DNA of 64,000 bases from Oxalobacteraceae bacterium AB_14 (GTDB lineage Bacteria; Pseudomonadota; Gammaproteobacteria; Burkholderiales; Burkholderiaceae_D): contig KB906725.1 of the NCBI GenBank assembly GCA_000381565.1, positions 2,341,093-2,405,092 of the forward strand, given 5' to 3'. The position numbers and the translations under genes were made by a program. The notes below the pieces were generated by a model. The model saw only the letters and a list, made by a program, of their open reading frames with translations. It made no database searches and was not told the DNA's origin. Shown here piece after piece: positions 1 to 9,805 of the stretch. Within the stretch, counting starts at the first letter, position 1. Each line of letters starts with the position of its first letter.

Positions 1-1046
<1,046 letters not shown>

Positions 1047-1209
1047 TATAACCTTAGCAGGTTATGGTGAATGAGAAGTGCGTTGTAACGTTCGTTGATA
1101 CACAACTTCATTACCTAAAATATTTACTACATAAACGGTATAAATCGTTTATAATACTTCCTCCAGATTCTTGGCGGCGCTGAAGTTAAGCGACGCTAGT
1201 ACAAGTCAA

Positions 1210-1325
1210 TGCCTGATGACCATAGCAAGTTGGTCCCACCCCTTCCCATCCCGAACAGGACCGTGAAACAACTTTGCGCCGATGATAGTGCTGCAACCAG
1301 TGTGAAAGTAGGTTATCGTCAGGCT
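1210..1325 (+). rRNA. rrf: 5S ribosomal RNA
   Basis: A complete 5S rRNA of about 116 nt. It begins TGCCTGATGACCATAGC and closes with the complementary GTCAGGC-type 3' end, so the terminal helix pairs. The internal GGTCCCACC, CCCATCCCGAACAGG and GCGCCGATGATAGT blocks are typical of 5S. It lies downstream of 23S on the same strand and is followed immediately by a strong terminator, so it ends the rRNA operon. Confidence 0.95.
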
Positions 1326-1334
1326 AGTTATAAA

Positions 1335-1370
1335 GAGAAAAGCCCACCAGTGATCTGGTGGGCTTTTCTC
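1335..1370 (+). terminator. Rho-independent terminator of the rRNA operon
   Basis: A perfect 16-bp inverted repeat, GAGAAAAGCCCACCAG and its complement, has a 4-base loop (TGAT) and starts 9 bases after 5S. The T-rich 3' arm (CTTTTCTC) acts as the tail. Confidence 0.85.
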
Positions 1371-1375
1371 GTTTG

Positions 1376-1436
1376 AAAGCCCCTTCCGTTCAACGACAGG
1401 CATTGCCTGCCGTCTCACTTGGTCGGGGCTTTTTTT
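1376..1436 (+). terminator. Second, backup terminator after the rRNA operon
   Basis: AAAGCCCC (1376-1383) pairs with GGGGCTTT (1425-1432) and is followed by a run of T. A smaller hairpin (AGGCA/TGCCT) lies in the long loop. This fits a tandem terminator that isolates the rRNA operon from the vgrG transcription unit. Confidence 0.6.
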
Positions 1437-1566
1437 CGTCTGTCGATTGACCCCGCGCACGATTGAAACCACTCTTGTCAAATGATTCAGCCTGAGGTGT
1501 AATGCTCACTCTCAACATGGTAAATCATTAATCTTGCGGTTAATCCGCATCAGGAGTGCGACCCGC

Positions 1567-4557
1567 ATGCTCGACCAGGCTTTATCTCTTATGCGCGACG
1601 GTTATACACAGTCCAGCCGTCTTCTCCGGCTGAGTACGCCGATCGGCGCCGATAAATTGCTGGCCGAATCGGTGCGCGCGGAGGAGACCATTGGCTCCGG
1701 CTTCACCTACCGCATTGAAGCCCTGTCCACCGACGCCGCCATCCCGCTGAAGTCGCTGCTTGGCCAGCCGGTCTTGCTGGAGCTGCTGACCATCGCCGGC
1801 GCCGGGGCGCTGCGCCCGTTCCATGGCCACATCACCGCAGTGGAATTGCATGGGGCCAATGGCGGCTTTGCGCGCTACCAGTTGACCGTCCAACCGTGGT
1901 CTGCCTTCCTTGGGCTGGGACGCGATAGCCGGATTTTCCAGGACATGAAGGTGTTCGACATCATCGACGCGGTGTGCGCCAGCTACGAGGGGCAGGGCCG
2001 CCTGACGCCTTTGCGCCGCTTCGATATCGTCGACCGTGATGTCTACGCCAAGCGCAGCCTGACCACGCAGTACCAGGAAAGCGATCTCGCCTTCATCACC
2101 CGCCTGATGGAAGAAGAAGGCCTGTTCTATTTCTATGAACACAGCGGCGACGCCGACAGCCCTACGCTCGGCAGCCACACAATGGTCATCGCCGACCACA
2201 ACGGCAGCTTCGTCGCCAATGCCCAGCCGCTTATCCGTTACACCCAGCCGGGCGCCGTCATGCGGGAAGACAGCCTGGACCGGTGGCGCACCGAGGTGCG
2301 CCTGCAGACCAATGCGGTCCAGCTGCGCAGCTGGGATTACCGCTCCCGCAGCACGCGCCGTGTCTCCGCCAGCGGCGAGGGGGCTCTGCTGACCAGCGAT
2401 GACGTTCCCGGCGCCTACGCCTATACCAGCCGTGAGCATGGCCAGCGCATGGCCGACCGCCAGGTGGAAGCCCTTCAGGCCGGTCGTGAAATTCACGTTG
2501 GCGCCGGCACGGTGCGCACGCTTGCGCCCGCAACCACCTTTACGCTGCAGGGCGTCAGCCAGCTCGATGCTGCCGACAGCGATCAGCAGCGGCAGTTCCT
2601 CGTCGTTCGGGTGGTGCACCTGATGCATAACAATCTGAGCGCGCAGATCCAGGGCGGCATACTCAAGGCGCTGGGACAGGGCCCCTTGAGCGCCGCGCTG
2701 CAGGAAGAAACCCGTGGCAGCTTGCATGCCGTCGGCTCAGCCATCGCCGAGCGTCCGCTGTACCGCAACCGTATCGACGCCATTCCCGCCGCCACGCCTT
2801 ACCGCAGCTCCGCCAGGACCGAGCGCCCCATGATGCGGGGACAGCAAAGCGCAATCGTGGTCGGCCCGGCCGGCGCCGTTGTGCACACCGACCGCGACCA
2901 TCGCATCAAGGTGCAGTTTCACTGGCAGCGCGGCGCCGCCAGCCATAGCCGCCTCGACCATCCGGCCGCCGCCAGCCACACCGGCGCGCCGGCGGACGAC
3001 AGCGCCGGCACCTGGGTGCGGGTGGCGACGCCGCTGGCGCCGGTCGCCGGCGCCAACTGGGGCAGCAACGCGGTGCCGCGCGTCGGCCAGGAAGTGCTGG
3101 TCGATTTCATCGAGGGCAATATCGACCGTCCGGTCGTGATCGGCGCGCTCTACAACGGCCGCGGCGCGGATAACGCCCAGCACAACGCGGTGGCGCAAGG
3201 TGCGGGCGCCGCGACCGGCAACGCTGGCGCCTGGTTCCCGGGGGCCACGGGCGCCCACGCGCATCCGGCGGTGCTGTCGGGCTTGAAATCGCAGGCCATG
3301 CAGAGCAGCCAGCAGGGCGCCGGCAGTTACAGCCAGCTGGTGTTCGACGATAGCCCCGGCTAGCCGCGCCTGGCCCTGCAACATCACGCCGCGCCACATG
3401 CGGGCACTGCCGAGCTCAACCTTGGACAGCTGCGCCATCAGACCGATAACCAGCGGCTGGCGCCGGCCGGCTTTGGCGCCGAGCTGAAGACCGAGCACAG
3501 CGTCGCATTGCGCGCAGGCCAGGGCATGCTGCTGACCAGCCACGCCCGCAACGGCGGCAGCGGCGCCCAGCTCGATTCCCGCGAGGCGCGCAGCCAGGCC
3601 GAAGCGAGCCAGCAATTGCAGCAGCAACTGGCGGAAACCGCGCAAAAACACAAGGCCATGCTGGCGGGCGAAAAAGCGCCGGCCGAGCTGCCCGCGATTG
3701 TGGCCATGGCGCACAGCGCCGAAGTGCTGGGCCGCAGCGCCAGCGGCAGCGATCAACAGGACACGAGCGGCGGCCTCGGCACTGCGGCGGCGTATCGCGA
3801 AGCGCACTTGCAGTTGTCCAGCCCGGCAGGCATCGCGGCGGTGACGCCGGCCAGCGCCGTCATCAGCGCCCAAGGCAGCAGCAGCCTGGCCGCGGGACAG
3901 GACATCCACCTGGCCGCGCAGGCCAACAGCGTGCACATGGTCGCCGACGGCGTCAGTCTGTTCACCTACGGCAAAGCAAGCAATGCGCAGAAGCCCAACC
4001 AGGAAACCGGCATCCGCCTGCATGCGGCGAGCGGCCGCGTCAGCAGCCAGAGTCAAGCGGGGGAAACGCGCCTGACGGCCGACAAGGCCATCACCGTGGC
4101 CAGCGCCACGCGCTCGGTCAACGTGGCCGCCAAGCAGCATGTAATGCTGACCGCGCAGGGCGCCTGGCTGAAACTCGAAGGCGGCAATATCGAGCTGCAC
4201 GGCCCCGGCACCATGACCTTCAAGGCGAGTCAAAAGGAATTGGCCGGCCCGGCCAGCGCGGCGGTCGTGCTGCCGCACCTGCCGAACGGCGAGCTCAATT
4301 TGAACCAGTCGGTGCGCCACGACTATGCGGCGCAATACCAGGTGTTGCGCGACGAGCAGCGGCTCGCCCAGCAGCCCTACCTGCTGAAGCTGCCCGACGG
4401 CAGCCTGCACTACGGCGTCACCGACGCCAAGGGCAAGACCATCAAGGTCGGCACCAAGGAACCCAAGCCGGTCGAGCTGACCTTGCTGAACAAGGAAAGC
4501 TGGGACCAGGAAAACATCAATGTATGGCACCAGGAAATGGATCGCCATTGGGACTGA
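1567..4557 (+). pseudogene. vgrG: T6SS spike protein VgrG, interrupted by an in-frame TAG
   Basis: VgrG forms the trimeric puncturing tip of the type VI secretion system and carries effectors. Reading from ATG 1567 (AGGAG 10 bases upstream), the protein has the gp27-like Phage_GPD domain (about residues 10-330) and a gp5 OB-fold (about 450-550). A TAG then stands at codon 599, 3361-3363. The same frame stays open for another 398 codons to 4557 and continues the family sequence: the segment RLALQHHAAPHAGTAELNLG follows directly, then a DUF2345 beta-helix region and a transthyretin-like C-terminal adaptor. The intact product would be about 996 residues. The family normally has Gln at the position of the stop, and CAG to TAG is one base change. 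If translated as is, a 598-residue spike without needle and adaptor results. It is recent damage, a sequencing error, or readthrough. It heads the effector cassette that follows. Confidence 0.88.
3361..3363 (+). other. Premature amber codon in vgrG
   Basis: A single TAG sits between the family-typical SPG and PRLALQ segments, where VgrG proteins usually have Gln. No other stop occurs in frame before 4555-4557. Confidence 0.85.
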
Positions 4558-4600
4558 GCGCCGTGCGCGAAGTCCGTCGTCATCAGGAGAATGCAGGAAG

Positions 4601-5113
4601 ATGCGTATCAAGAATAAATTCAGTGCGGTATTGGTGGCTGCGGGCGCGGCCTTGGTGCATGTGGGTTGCAGCGCCGGCGATCAGGCGCCGTGGCGCGAGC
4701 AGATGCAGTGCGGCGACACCCAGTATGTGATCGAGTCCGACTGCAAGCGCAGCAACGACGCCGCCACGCTGAACCAGTGCAAGCCGCAGACGCTGAGCGT
4801 GAGCCGCGACGGCAAGACGCGCAAGGCGACGCTGCCGGAACTGAACAAGGTCAGCGCCAAGTCCATCGTCGAGACCGGCGGCAAGGTCAGCAAGCTGTTC
4901 GTCACCCAGTGGGCTTGCGCGCGCGGCGACAAGGGCGACGTCGCGGTCATGTATTACTCGATCGGCGGCGGTTCGGCGCCGTATGCGGAAGCGTATTCCA
5001 TCTATGACGAGGCGGGCGTGCTGATCGAGAATGAAGACAGCGCCAAATACGAGCAGGCGCTGGCGCACAGCGACGGCCACATGAAAAAGGTCAAATCGAT
5101 CATGCCGCGCTAA
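4601..5113 (+). CDS. Exported Cys-rich protein, candidate T6SS immunity protein
   Basis: A 170-residue protein with an N-terminal export signal (basic MRIKNKF, then a hydrophobic stretch ending VHVGCSAG). The Cys could be lipidated, but His at -3 makes the lipobox poor. Several Cys after the signal suggest a disulphide-bonded periplasmic domain. The start is ATG 4601, which agrees with the signal peptide; a longer in-frame extension overlaps vgrG and has no signal. It lies 43 bases after vgrG and 16 bases before the effector gene, on the same strand. Because the effector would act on peptidoglycan, a periplasmic protein encoded here is a natural immunity or adaptor candidate. I recognise no family; the role is inferred from position only. 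Confidence 0.7.
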   Translation: MRIKNKFSAVLVAAGAALVHVGCSAGDQAPWREQMQCGDTQYVIESDCKRSNDAATLNQCKPQTLSVSRDGKTRKATLPELNKVSAKSIVETGGKVSKLFVTQWACARGDKGDVAVMYYSIGGGSAPYAEAYSIYDEAGVLIENEDSAKYEQALAHSDGHMKKVKSIMPR

Positions 5114-5129
5114 GGACAGGGAGCCGCCA

Positions 5130-6977
5130 GTGTCCACCATCTACGAGATCCTGCGCGCCTCCAAAGGCGCCGCGTACAGCGAAGACAAGATCAAGAAATA
5201 CTCCTACCTGCACATGCAGCCCAAGATCGACAAGCCGGCCGGCGCGCTGGCCGGGCTGTCGCGCATCCATGGCGACGCCACGCCGCAGGTGCAGGACCGC
5301 ATCATCGACATACTGGTGGAGATCGGTGCGCGCTACAAGCTGCCGTACCGCGATATCGCGCACATGCTGTTGTTCTGCAAGATCGAGTCGGGCTTCAATC
5401 CCGACGCGGCGGCCGGCACCACATCCGCCGCAGGTCTGGGCCAGTACACCAAGGCCACTGTGGAAGAGGCCGCCAAGCCGGAGGTGTCGAAGAAGCGGCT
5501 GGGCTTTGTGCTGGAGCTGGAAGGCCGGGTGTTCGACGCTGAACGCGGCGCCTACGGCATCGTGCTGTCGTACATGTTTGCCAAGGAACGCGCCATCAAG
5601 TATTTCGGCAAGAACTACGAAAAGCATTTATATCTGTTCCACCACGAGGGCTGGTACTTCCAGGCGAACGCCGACAACATGGCCGAAGACCGTCCGAAAG
5701 CCGTGCTCAAGATCATCCAGACGAAGATCCTGCCCTTCCTCGATCCGCTGGAAAAGCTGTTGTCGGCCAAGACCAATCTCTCGTTCAAGCTGCTGACCAA
5801 GGACGACCAGCCATACGCCGGCCAGCCGTATGTGGCGATCTTCCCGGCCAAGGCCGGCACCAAGGGCCGCCCGGTCAAGGTGCAGGGCAGCAAGGACAAG
5901 CCTGAAGTCGTGCTGGGCAAGACCGACGGCAACGGCCAGACCTCGCCCATCATCGCCCCCGGTCTGTCGGAAGTGCTGTTCGTGATCCTCAATCCCGAGT
6001 ACAAGGACCTGCTGAAGGTGAATGGCTACAGCACGGAAGAGACGCACGAGGTGAAGGACAAGGAAACGCTGACGCAGATCGCCAAGGACCATCAAACGAC
6101 GGTCGCCGAGCTGCAAAAGATCAACCACATTGCCAATCCCAACCAGCTCAAGGTCGGTCAACAGCTCAAGTTGCACGAAGGCGACTATCTGTGGCGGCGG
6201 CCGCCGATGTCGCTCATCGGCGCCTATCTGGAGCAGACGATGAACGTGCATCCGGCGGCGGTGCCCGCCATCGTCGAGCACAAGCGCAGTCATATCATGC
6301 TGCCCCAAGGTAACCAGGCGCAGCAGCACGCCGGCACCGAACAGGTGGTGGCCATACGCGGTGGCGCCACCAGCGACGAGGTCGCACAGCGCAAGAAGGA
6401 AAAGGCCGTCAAGCATGAGACGGTGGAGAAGGAAATCAAGAAGAAGGTGGTGAAGCCGCCTCCGCCGGCCGGCAAGGCGATCAAGGAGGGCTTGTTATTC
6501 CCCTTCGAGAAACGCCCGTCGGCCTCGTATCACGAGGGAGCGCTGCAATTCAATTCCAGCCGGGGCGCGCGGCGCCACGCCGGTTGCGACCTGTATGCGC
6601 CGGTCGACACCGAGGTGCGGGCGATGGCCGACGGCGTGATCCTGCAGTGCTATTCGTTCTACTGGCATACCGATGCGGTGGAGGTCGACCATGGCGACTT
6701 CATCGTCCGCTACGGCGAGGTGGCGCCGCGCAGCGCCAAGGAGCAGAAGGCCTTGCGCGGCAAGGAGGTCAAGCGCGGCGACGTGATCGGCAAGGTCGGC
6801 CAGCTGATCAAGGAGAACGGCAAGAAACATAAGGACACGATGTTGCATCTTGAGCTGTACAGCAGTAATCTGTCGACCGCCAAGAGCCAACTCACCGACA
6901 AGAAGCGCGGCCCGTTCCAGCGCCGCGCCGATTTGATGGACCCGACGGCGACGCTCGACAAGTGCGTGCTGACTTAA
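5130..6977 (+). CDS. Modular peptidoglycan hydrolase, predicted T6SS effector (SLT + LysM + M23)
   Basis: A 615-residue protein starting at GTG 5130 (GGGAG 6 bases upstream) with no signal peptide, as expected for T6SS cargo. Residues about 55-190 resemble a soluble lytic transglycosylase: FCKIESGFNP contains the putative catalytic Glu86, followed by SAAGLGQY. Residues about 225-290 look like a beta-sandwich or transthyretin-like linker. Residues about 306-352 form a LysM peptidoglycan-binding repeat. After a Lys-rich linker and PPPPAG, residues about 470-590 are an M23/LytM peptidase with zinc ligands His483 and Asp487 (HAGCD) and His573 (MLHLEL). Met571 stands where the usual HxH motif has its first His. 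Glycan-strand and peptide-bridge cleavage are therefore both predicted, but peptidase activity is uncertain. Its position after vgrG and between two exported proteins supports an antibacterial effector role. Confidence 0.82.
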   Translation: MSTIYEILRASKGAAYSEDKIKKYSYLHMQPKIDKPAGALAGLSRIHGDATPQVQDRIIDILVEIGARYKLPYRDIAHMLLFCKIESGFNPDAAAGTTSAAGLGQYTKATVEEAAKPEVSKKRLGFVLELEGRVFDAERGAYGIVLSYMFAKERAIKYFGKNYEKHLYLFHHEGWYFQANADNMAEDRPKAVLKIIQTKILPFLDPLEKLLSAKTNLSFKLLTKDDQPYAGQPYVAIFPAKAGTKGRPVKVQGSKDKPEVVLGKTDGNGQTSPIIAPGLSEVLFVILNPEYKDLLKVNGYSTEETHEVKDKETLTQIAKDHQTTVAELQKINHIANPNQLKVGQQLKLHEGDYLWRRPPMSLIGAYLEQTMNVHPAAVPAIVEHKRSHIMLPQGNQAQQHAGTEQVVAIRGGATSDEVAQRKKEKAVKHETVEKEIKKKVVKPPPPAGKAIKEGLLFPFEKRPSASYHEGALQFNSSRGARRHAGCDLYAPVDTEVRAMADGVILQCYSFYWHTDAVEVDHGDFIVRYGEVAPRSAKEQKALRGKEVKRGDVIGKVGQLIKENGKKHKDTMLHLELYSSNLSTAKSQLTDKKRGPFQRRADLMDPTATLDKCVLT

Positions 6978-7005
6978 GCCCGACCCTATAACCGACTGGA
7001 ACAAG

Positions 7006-7503
7006 ATGAAATCAAGCTACGCCATCCTGGGCCTGTGCCTGGCCATCAGCGCCTGCGCCCAGGCGCAAAACGAACAGACACCCGTCGAGCATGTCTTTGA
7101 CGTGATCGCCTCACCCAAGCTGTTCACAAGCAACTGGAAGCAGGCGATGCAGCAACTGGCCCCGTGGTGCAAGCCGAGCACGCGCCCCGCGCGCGAGCAG
7201 ATCAAACGCGGCAATGTGGAGTGCGCCGAGAACGTCAAGGTCGACAGCTTCGAGATGTCGCCGGAGATCGGCGGCAATATCGAACTGGTCCAGGCTTCGT
7301 TTATCGGCGCGGCCAACTGCGCCTACGTCAAGAAAATCCTGACCCGGAATTTCGGCAAGCCGAGCACGGTGAACGGCGAATGCGACATGGCGTGGAAGAT
7401 CAAGCCGGCAAGCAAGGGCGGCCCGCAGCGCTATGCGAGCTTCCAGGCCACAACCGACGACGACACGGTGTATTACACGCTGGGCGTCGAGCAAGGTCCC
7501 TGA
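7006..7503 (+). CDS. Lipoprotein, candidate immunity protein of the adjacent effector
   Basis: A 165-residue protein with a clear lipoprotein signal: MKSSYAILGLCLAISAC, with Ile-Ser-Ala before the Cys. The mature part has several Cys (for example WCKPS, NVECAEN, NCAYVKK, GECDMAW) and no domain I recognise. It follows the effector gene by 28 bases on the same strand and is the last gene of the cassette. T6SS effector genes are commonly followed by their immunity genes, and an effector acting on the cell wall needs a periplasmic antidote. The exported location fits; the function is inferred from context. Confidence 0.72.
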   Translation: MKSSYAILGLCLAISACAQAQNEQTPVEHVFDVIASPKLFTSNWKQAMQQLAPWCKPSTRPAREQIKRGNVECAENVKVDSFEMSPEIGGNIELVQASFIGAANCAYVKKILTRNFGKPSTVNGECDMAWKIKPASKGGPQRYASFQATTDDDTVYYTLGVEQGP

Positions 7504-7511
7504 CCGTTCGG

Positions 7512-7525
7512 ATTGGTTGGACCAG
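7512..7525. promoter_or_regulatory. LldR/FadR-type operator copy downstream of the regulator gene
   Basis: ATTGGTTGGACCAG contains the TGGT-N3-ACCA palindrome typical of FadR-subfamily GntR operators. It is the exact reverse complement of the 14-base site at 8246-8259 and directly abuts the stop codon of the regulator gene. Confidence 0.6.
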
Positions 7526-8221
7526 TCAGGCCGACTCTATCCTGCTGACCACGTAATCGATGTGCGCCTGCATGGCGGTGCGCGCCGCTTCCGGCCGGCG
7601 TCCGCAAATGGCCAGGCAGATGGCGCGGTGCTGTTGCAGCAGCTGGCCCGACACCTCGGCGTCGAGCGCCCGCAGGCTGGAACCGTTCAACGTAATATGC
7701 TCGCGCAGGATGCCGAGCACGCTGGCGTGCAGATGCAAAAACATGCTGTTGTGCGAGGCCAGTGCGATCGCCTCGTGCAGGCGGGCGTCTGCCGACGCTT
7801 CGGCCGCCTGGTCATTGTCGAGGCGGGCCTGCTCCAGGCCGCTCAACAAATCGCGGATCTTCCCGTGTTCCTCATCATTGCCGCGCAGCGCGGCGTAATA
7901 GGCGGTCGCGCCTTCCAGCACGCGCCGGAATTCCAGCACGTCGGCCAGCACGGCCGGGTGGTCCGTCACCAGCTGCCCCCACGGCGACGCCGTGCTGGTG
8001 CGCAGCTGGTCGCTGACGAAGACGCCGGCGCCATGCCTGCTGCGCAACAGACCCCGCGCCACCAGGCGCTGCAGCGCTTCGCGTATCGTATTGCGCGACA
8101 CATCATATTGCTCCGCCAGCGCGCGCTCGGAAGGCAGGCGCGCGTTGGCCGGATAGCTTCCGTCCAGCAGCGCCGTCTCCAGCTTGCGCAACACCCCATC
8201 GACCAGTCCGCTCGTTTTCAT
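7526..8221 (-). CDS. lldR: GntR-family (FadR/LldR-like) transcriptional regulator
   Basis: A 231-residue regulator. Residues about 5-75 form a GntR winged helix (LPSERALAEQYDVSRNTIREAL and GLLRSRHGAGVFV), followed by an all-helical FCD effector domain. The start is ATG 8221, with AGGAG 9 bases upstream. It is divergent from lutABC, and a TGGTCCAACCA palindrome (TGGT-N3-ACCA) lies in the shared promoter region, 26 bases upstream of its own start. It most likely senses L-lactate or a related hydroxy acid and represses lutABC and itself. An exact copy of the operator lies just after its stop codon. The LldR assignment rests on subfamily features and neighbours. Confidence 0.82.
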   Translation of the reverse strand: MKTSGLVDGVLRKLETALLDGSYPANARLPSERALAEQYDVSRNTIREALQRLVARGLLRSRHGAGVFVSDQLRTSTASPWGQLVTDHPAVLADVLEFRRVLEGATAYYAALRGNDEEHGKIRDLLSGLEQARLDNDQAAEASADARLHEAIALASHNSMFLHLHASVLGILREHITLNGSSLRALDAEVSGQLLQQHRAICLAICGRRPEAARTAMQAHIDYVVSRIESA

Positions 8222-8245
8222 TTTGACATGCTCCTGTTGTATCCG

Positions 8246-8259
8246 CTGGTCCAACCAAT
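8246..8259. promoter_or_regulatory. LldR-type operator in the lldR-lutA divergent promoter region
   Basis: CTGGTCCAACCAAT carries the TGGT-N3-ACCA palindrome, matching the consensus recognised by PdhR/LldR/GlcC-type GntR regulators. It lies 72 bases upstream of lutA and 25 bases upstream of lldR. Confidence 0.7.
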
Positions 8260-8330
8260 TTGCGACGGCTTCGATGCACGGGAATTATGGAGCTTGTCCG
8301 ACGAATAAGCAAAAACAGAGGAGACCTCAC

Positions 8331-9113
8331 ATGCAAGCGCGACACTATCCGCCCGGCCCGGACCAGGCCAACCCACACGTCTACCTGTTCGGCACCTGCG
8401 TGATCGACCTGTTCATGCCGGAAGCCGGGCTCGATGCCGTGCGCTTGCTTGAACGCGAAGGTCTGACGGTGCACTTCCCGCGCGGCCAGAGCTGCTGCGG
8501 CCAGCCCGCCTACAGCAGCGGCAATCCCGAACAGGCGCGCGCGGTGGCGCGGGCACAACTTGATCTGTTCGCCCAACCGTGGCCGGTCATCGTGCCGTCC
8601 GGGTCCTGCGCCGGCATGATGCGCCACCATTGGCCGACGCTGTTCGACGACGATCCGCGCGCCGCCGCGCAAGCGCGCGAGTTGTCCGAGCGCGTCTACG
8701 AGCTGAGTGAATTCCTGCTGCACGTATTGCACGTTGATTTTTCCGCGGCGCGTCAGCAGCCGGACGAGCAGGTGGTGCTACACACTTCCTGCGGCGCCCG
8801 GCGCGAGATGGGCACGCGTGCCCACGGCGTGGCCTTGCTCGACGCGATGCCAGGCGTCACGCGCGTGGAGCACGCTCATGAGTCGGAGTGCTGCGGATTC
8901 GGCGGCACCTTCTCCCTCAAGCATGACGACATTTCCGGCGCCATGGTCAGCGACAAGATCGCCGCCGCCTGCGCCACCGGGTGCGAGCGGCTGGTCTCCG
9001 CCGATTGCGGCTGCCTGCTCAACATCGGCCACGCCGCCAGGCGGCAGGGCGCGCCGCTGCAGGTGGAGCACCTGGCCAGCTTCCTGTGGCGCCGGGTCGG
9101 AGCGACGGCATGA
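8331..9113 (+). CDS. lutA: L-lactate utilisation protein LutA ((Fe-S)-binding, CCG domains)
   Basis: A 260-residue subunit of the LutABC L-lactate oxidising complex. It has two cysteine-rich CCG domains: QSCCGQPAYSSGNP near residues 55-65, and ECCGFGGTFSLK in the second half, with further Cys (PSGSCAGM, TSCGARR, ADCGCL). These bind an iron-sulphur cofactor or pass electrons, as in GlcF and heterodisulphide reductase subunits. The start is ATG 8331, with AGAGGAG 7 bases upstream. It is the first gene of a translationally coupled lutA-lutC-lutB set: its TGA overlaps the next ATG. Regulation by the divergent GntR regulator is expected from the operator upstream. Confidence 0.9.
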   Translation: MQARHYPPGPDQANPHVYLFGTCVIDLFMPEAGLDAVRLLEREGLTVHFPRGQSCCGQPAYSSGNPEQARAVARAQLDLFAQPWPVIVPSGSCAGMMRHHWPTLFDDDPRAAAQARELSERVYELSEFLLHVLHVDFSAARQQPDEQVVLHTSCGARREMGTRAHGVALLDAMPGVTRVEHAHESECCGFGGTFSLKHDDISGAMVSDKIAAACATGCERLVSADCGCLLNIGHAARRQGAPLQVEHLASFLWRRVGATA

Positions 9114-9805
9114 GCGCCCGCGACCTCATACTGGGCAAGCTGCTCGCCGCCGCAGCGGCTCCCGGCATGCCCAGACGCGAACTGGAAGACCGCATCAATA
9201 CCCACCATGTGCGCGGCCCCTTGCGCGGAGCGTCAAGCACCGAGCTGGCCGACACACTGGAGCGCGTGATGACATCGGTGCGCACCGACGTATGGCGCGT
9301 CGATATCAACAACTGGCCCGCGCTGCTGGCGCAAAAACTCGCGGCTGCCGGCGTACGCAGCCTGCTGCTCGATACCGCCTGCGCCGAAGGCGGTACGCTG
9401 GCCGCAGCCTTGCCGGCCGAAATGCGCGCCGTGACGTTCGACCGTCCGCTGGAAGAGTGGAAGGACCAGTTGTTCTCCGGCGTGGACGCCGGCTTCACCG
9501 TGGCCCGCTCCGGCATCGCCGCCACCGGCACGCTGGTGCTGGCGCCCGATGCGGGCACGCCGCGCACGGTGTCGCTGGTGCCGCCGCTGCATGTGGCGCT
9601 GGTCTATGCGAACACGCTGTACGCGGACCTGCATGCGGCGATGCACGCCGAAGCCTGGAGCGCCACCATGCCGGCCAATCTGGTCCTGGTGTCCGGTCCA
9701 TCGAAGACTTCGGACATCCAGCAAACGCTGGCCTATGGCGCACACGGTCCGCGTGCGCTGTGGGTGTTCATCATCGACGACGTTGCAGCGGAGGTGACAG
9801 CATGA
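9110..9805 (+). CDS. lutC: Lactate utilisation protein LutC (LUD domain)
   Basis: A 231-residue LUD-domain protein of the YkgG/LutC type. The family hallmarks GIAATGTLVL and VSGPSKTSDIQQTLAYGAHGP are near the C-terminal half. It is one of the three subunits of the cytoplasmic L-lactate oxidising complex. It overlaps lutA by 4 bases (ATGA at 9110-9113) and lutB by 4 bases, which shows translational coupling. The gene order A-C-B differs from the lutABC order in Bacillus. Confidence 0.9.
   Translation: MSARDLILGKLLAAAAAPGMPRRELEDRINTHHVRGPLRGASSTELADTLERVMTSVRTDVWRVDINNWPALLAQKLAAAGVRSLLLDTACAEGGTLAAALPAEMRAVTFDRPLEEWKDQLFSGVDAGFTVARSGIAATGTLVLAPDAGTPRTVSLVPPLHVALVYANTLYADLHAAMHAEAWSATMPANLVLVSGPSKTSDIQQTLAYGAHGPRALWVFIIDDVAAEVTA

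Noticed and set aside
1047..1209. tRNA gene in the 23S-5S spacer
   Set aside because: No cloverleaf or T-loop GTTCGA-type sequence was visible.
1534..1566. TTG 1534 as the vgrG start
   Set aside because: ATG 1567 has a well-placed AGGAG, and the extra 11 residues are not typical of VgrG.
3508..4557. A separate gene for the second half of VgrG
   Set aside because: It is in the same frame as the first half with no ribosome-binding site or start that fits. The sequence continues the VgrG family without a gap, so it is one interrupted gene.
2737..4611. Open frame on the minus strand spanning the vgrG amber region
   Set aside because: Antisense shadow. The plus strand frame matches VgrG on both sides of the TAG.
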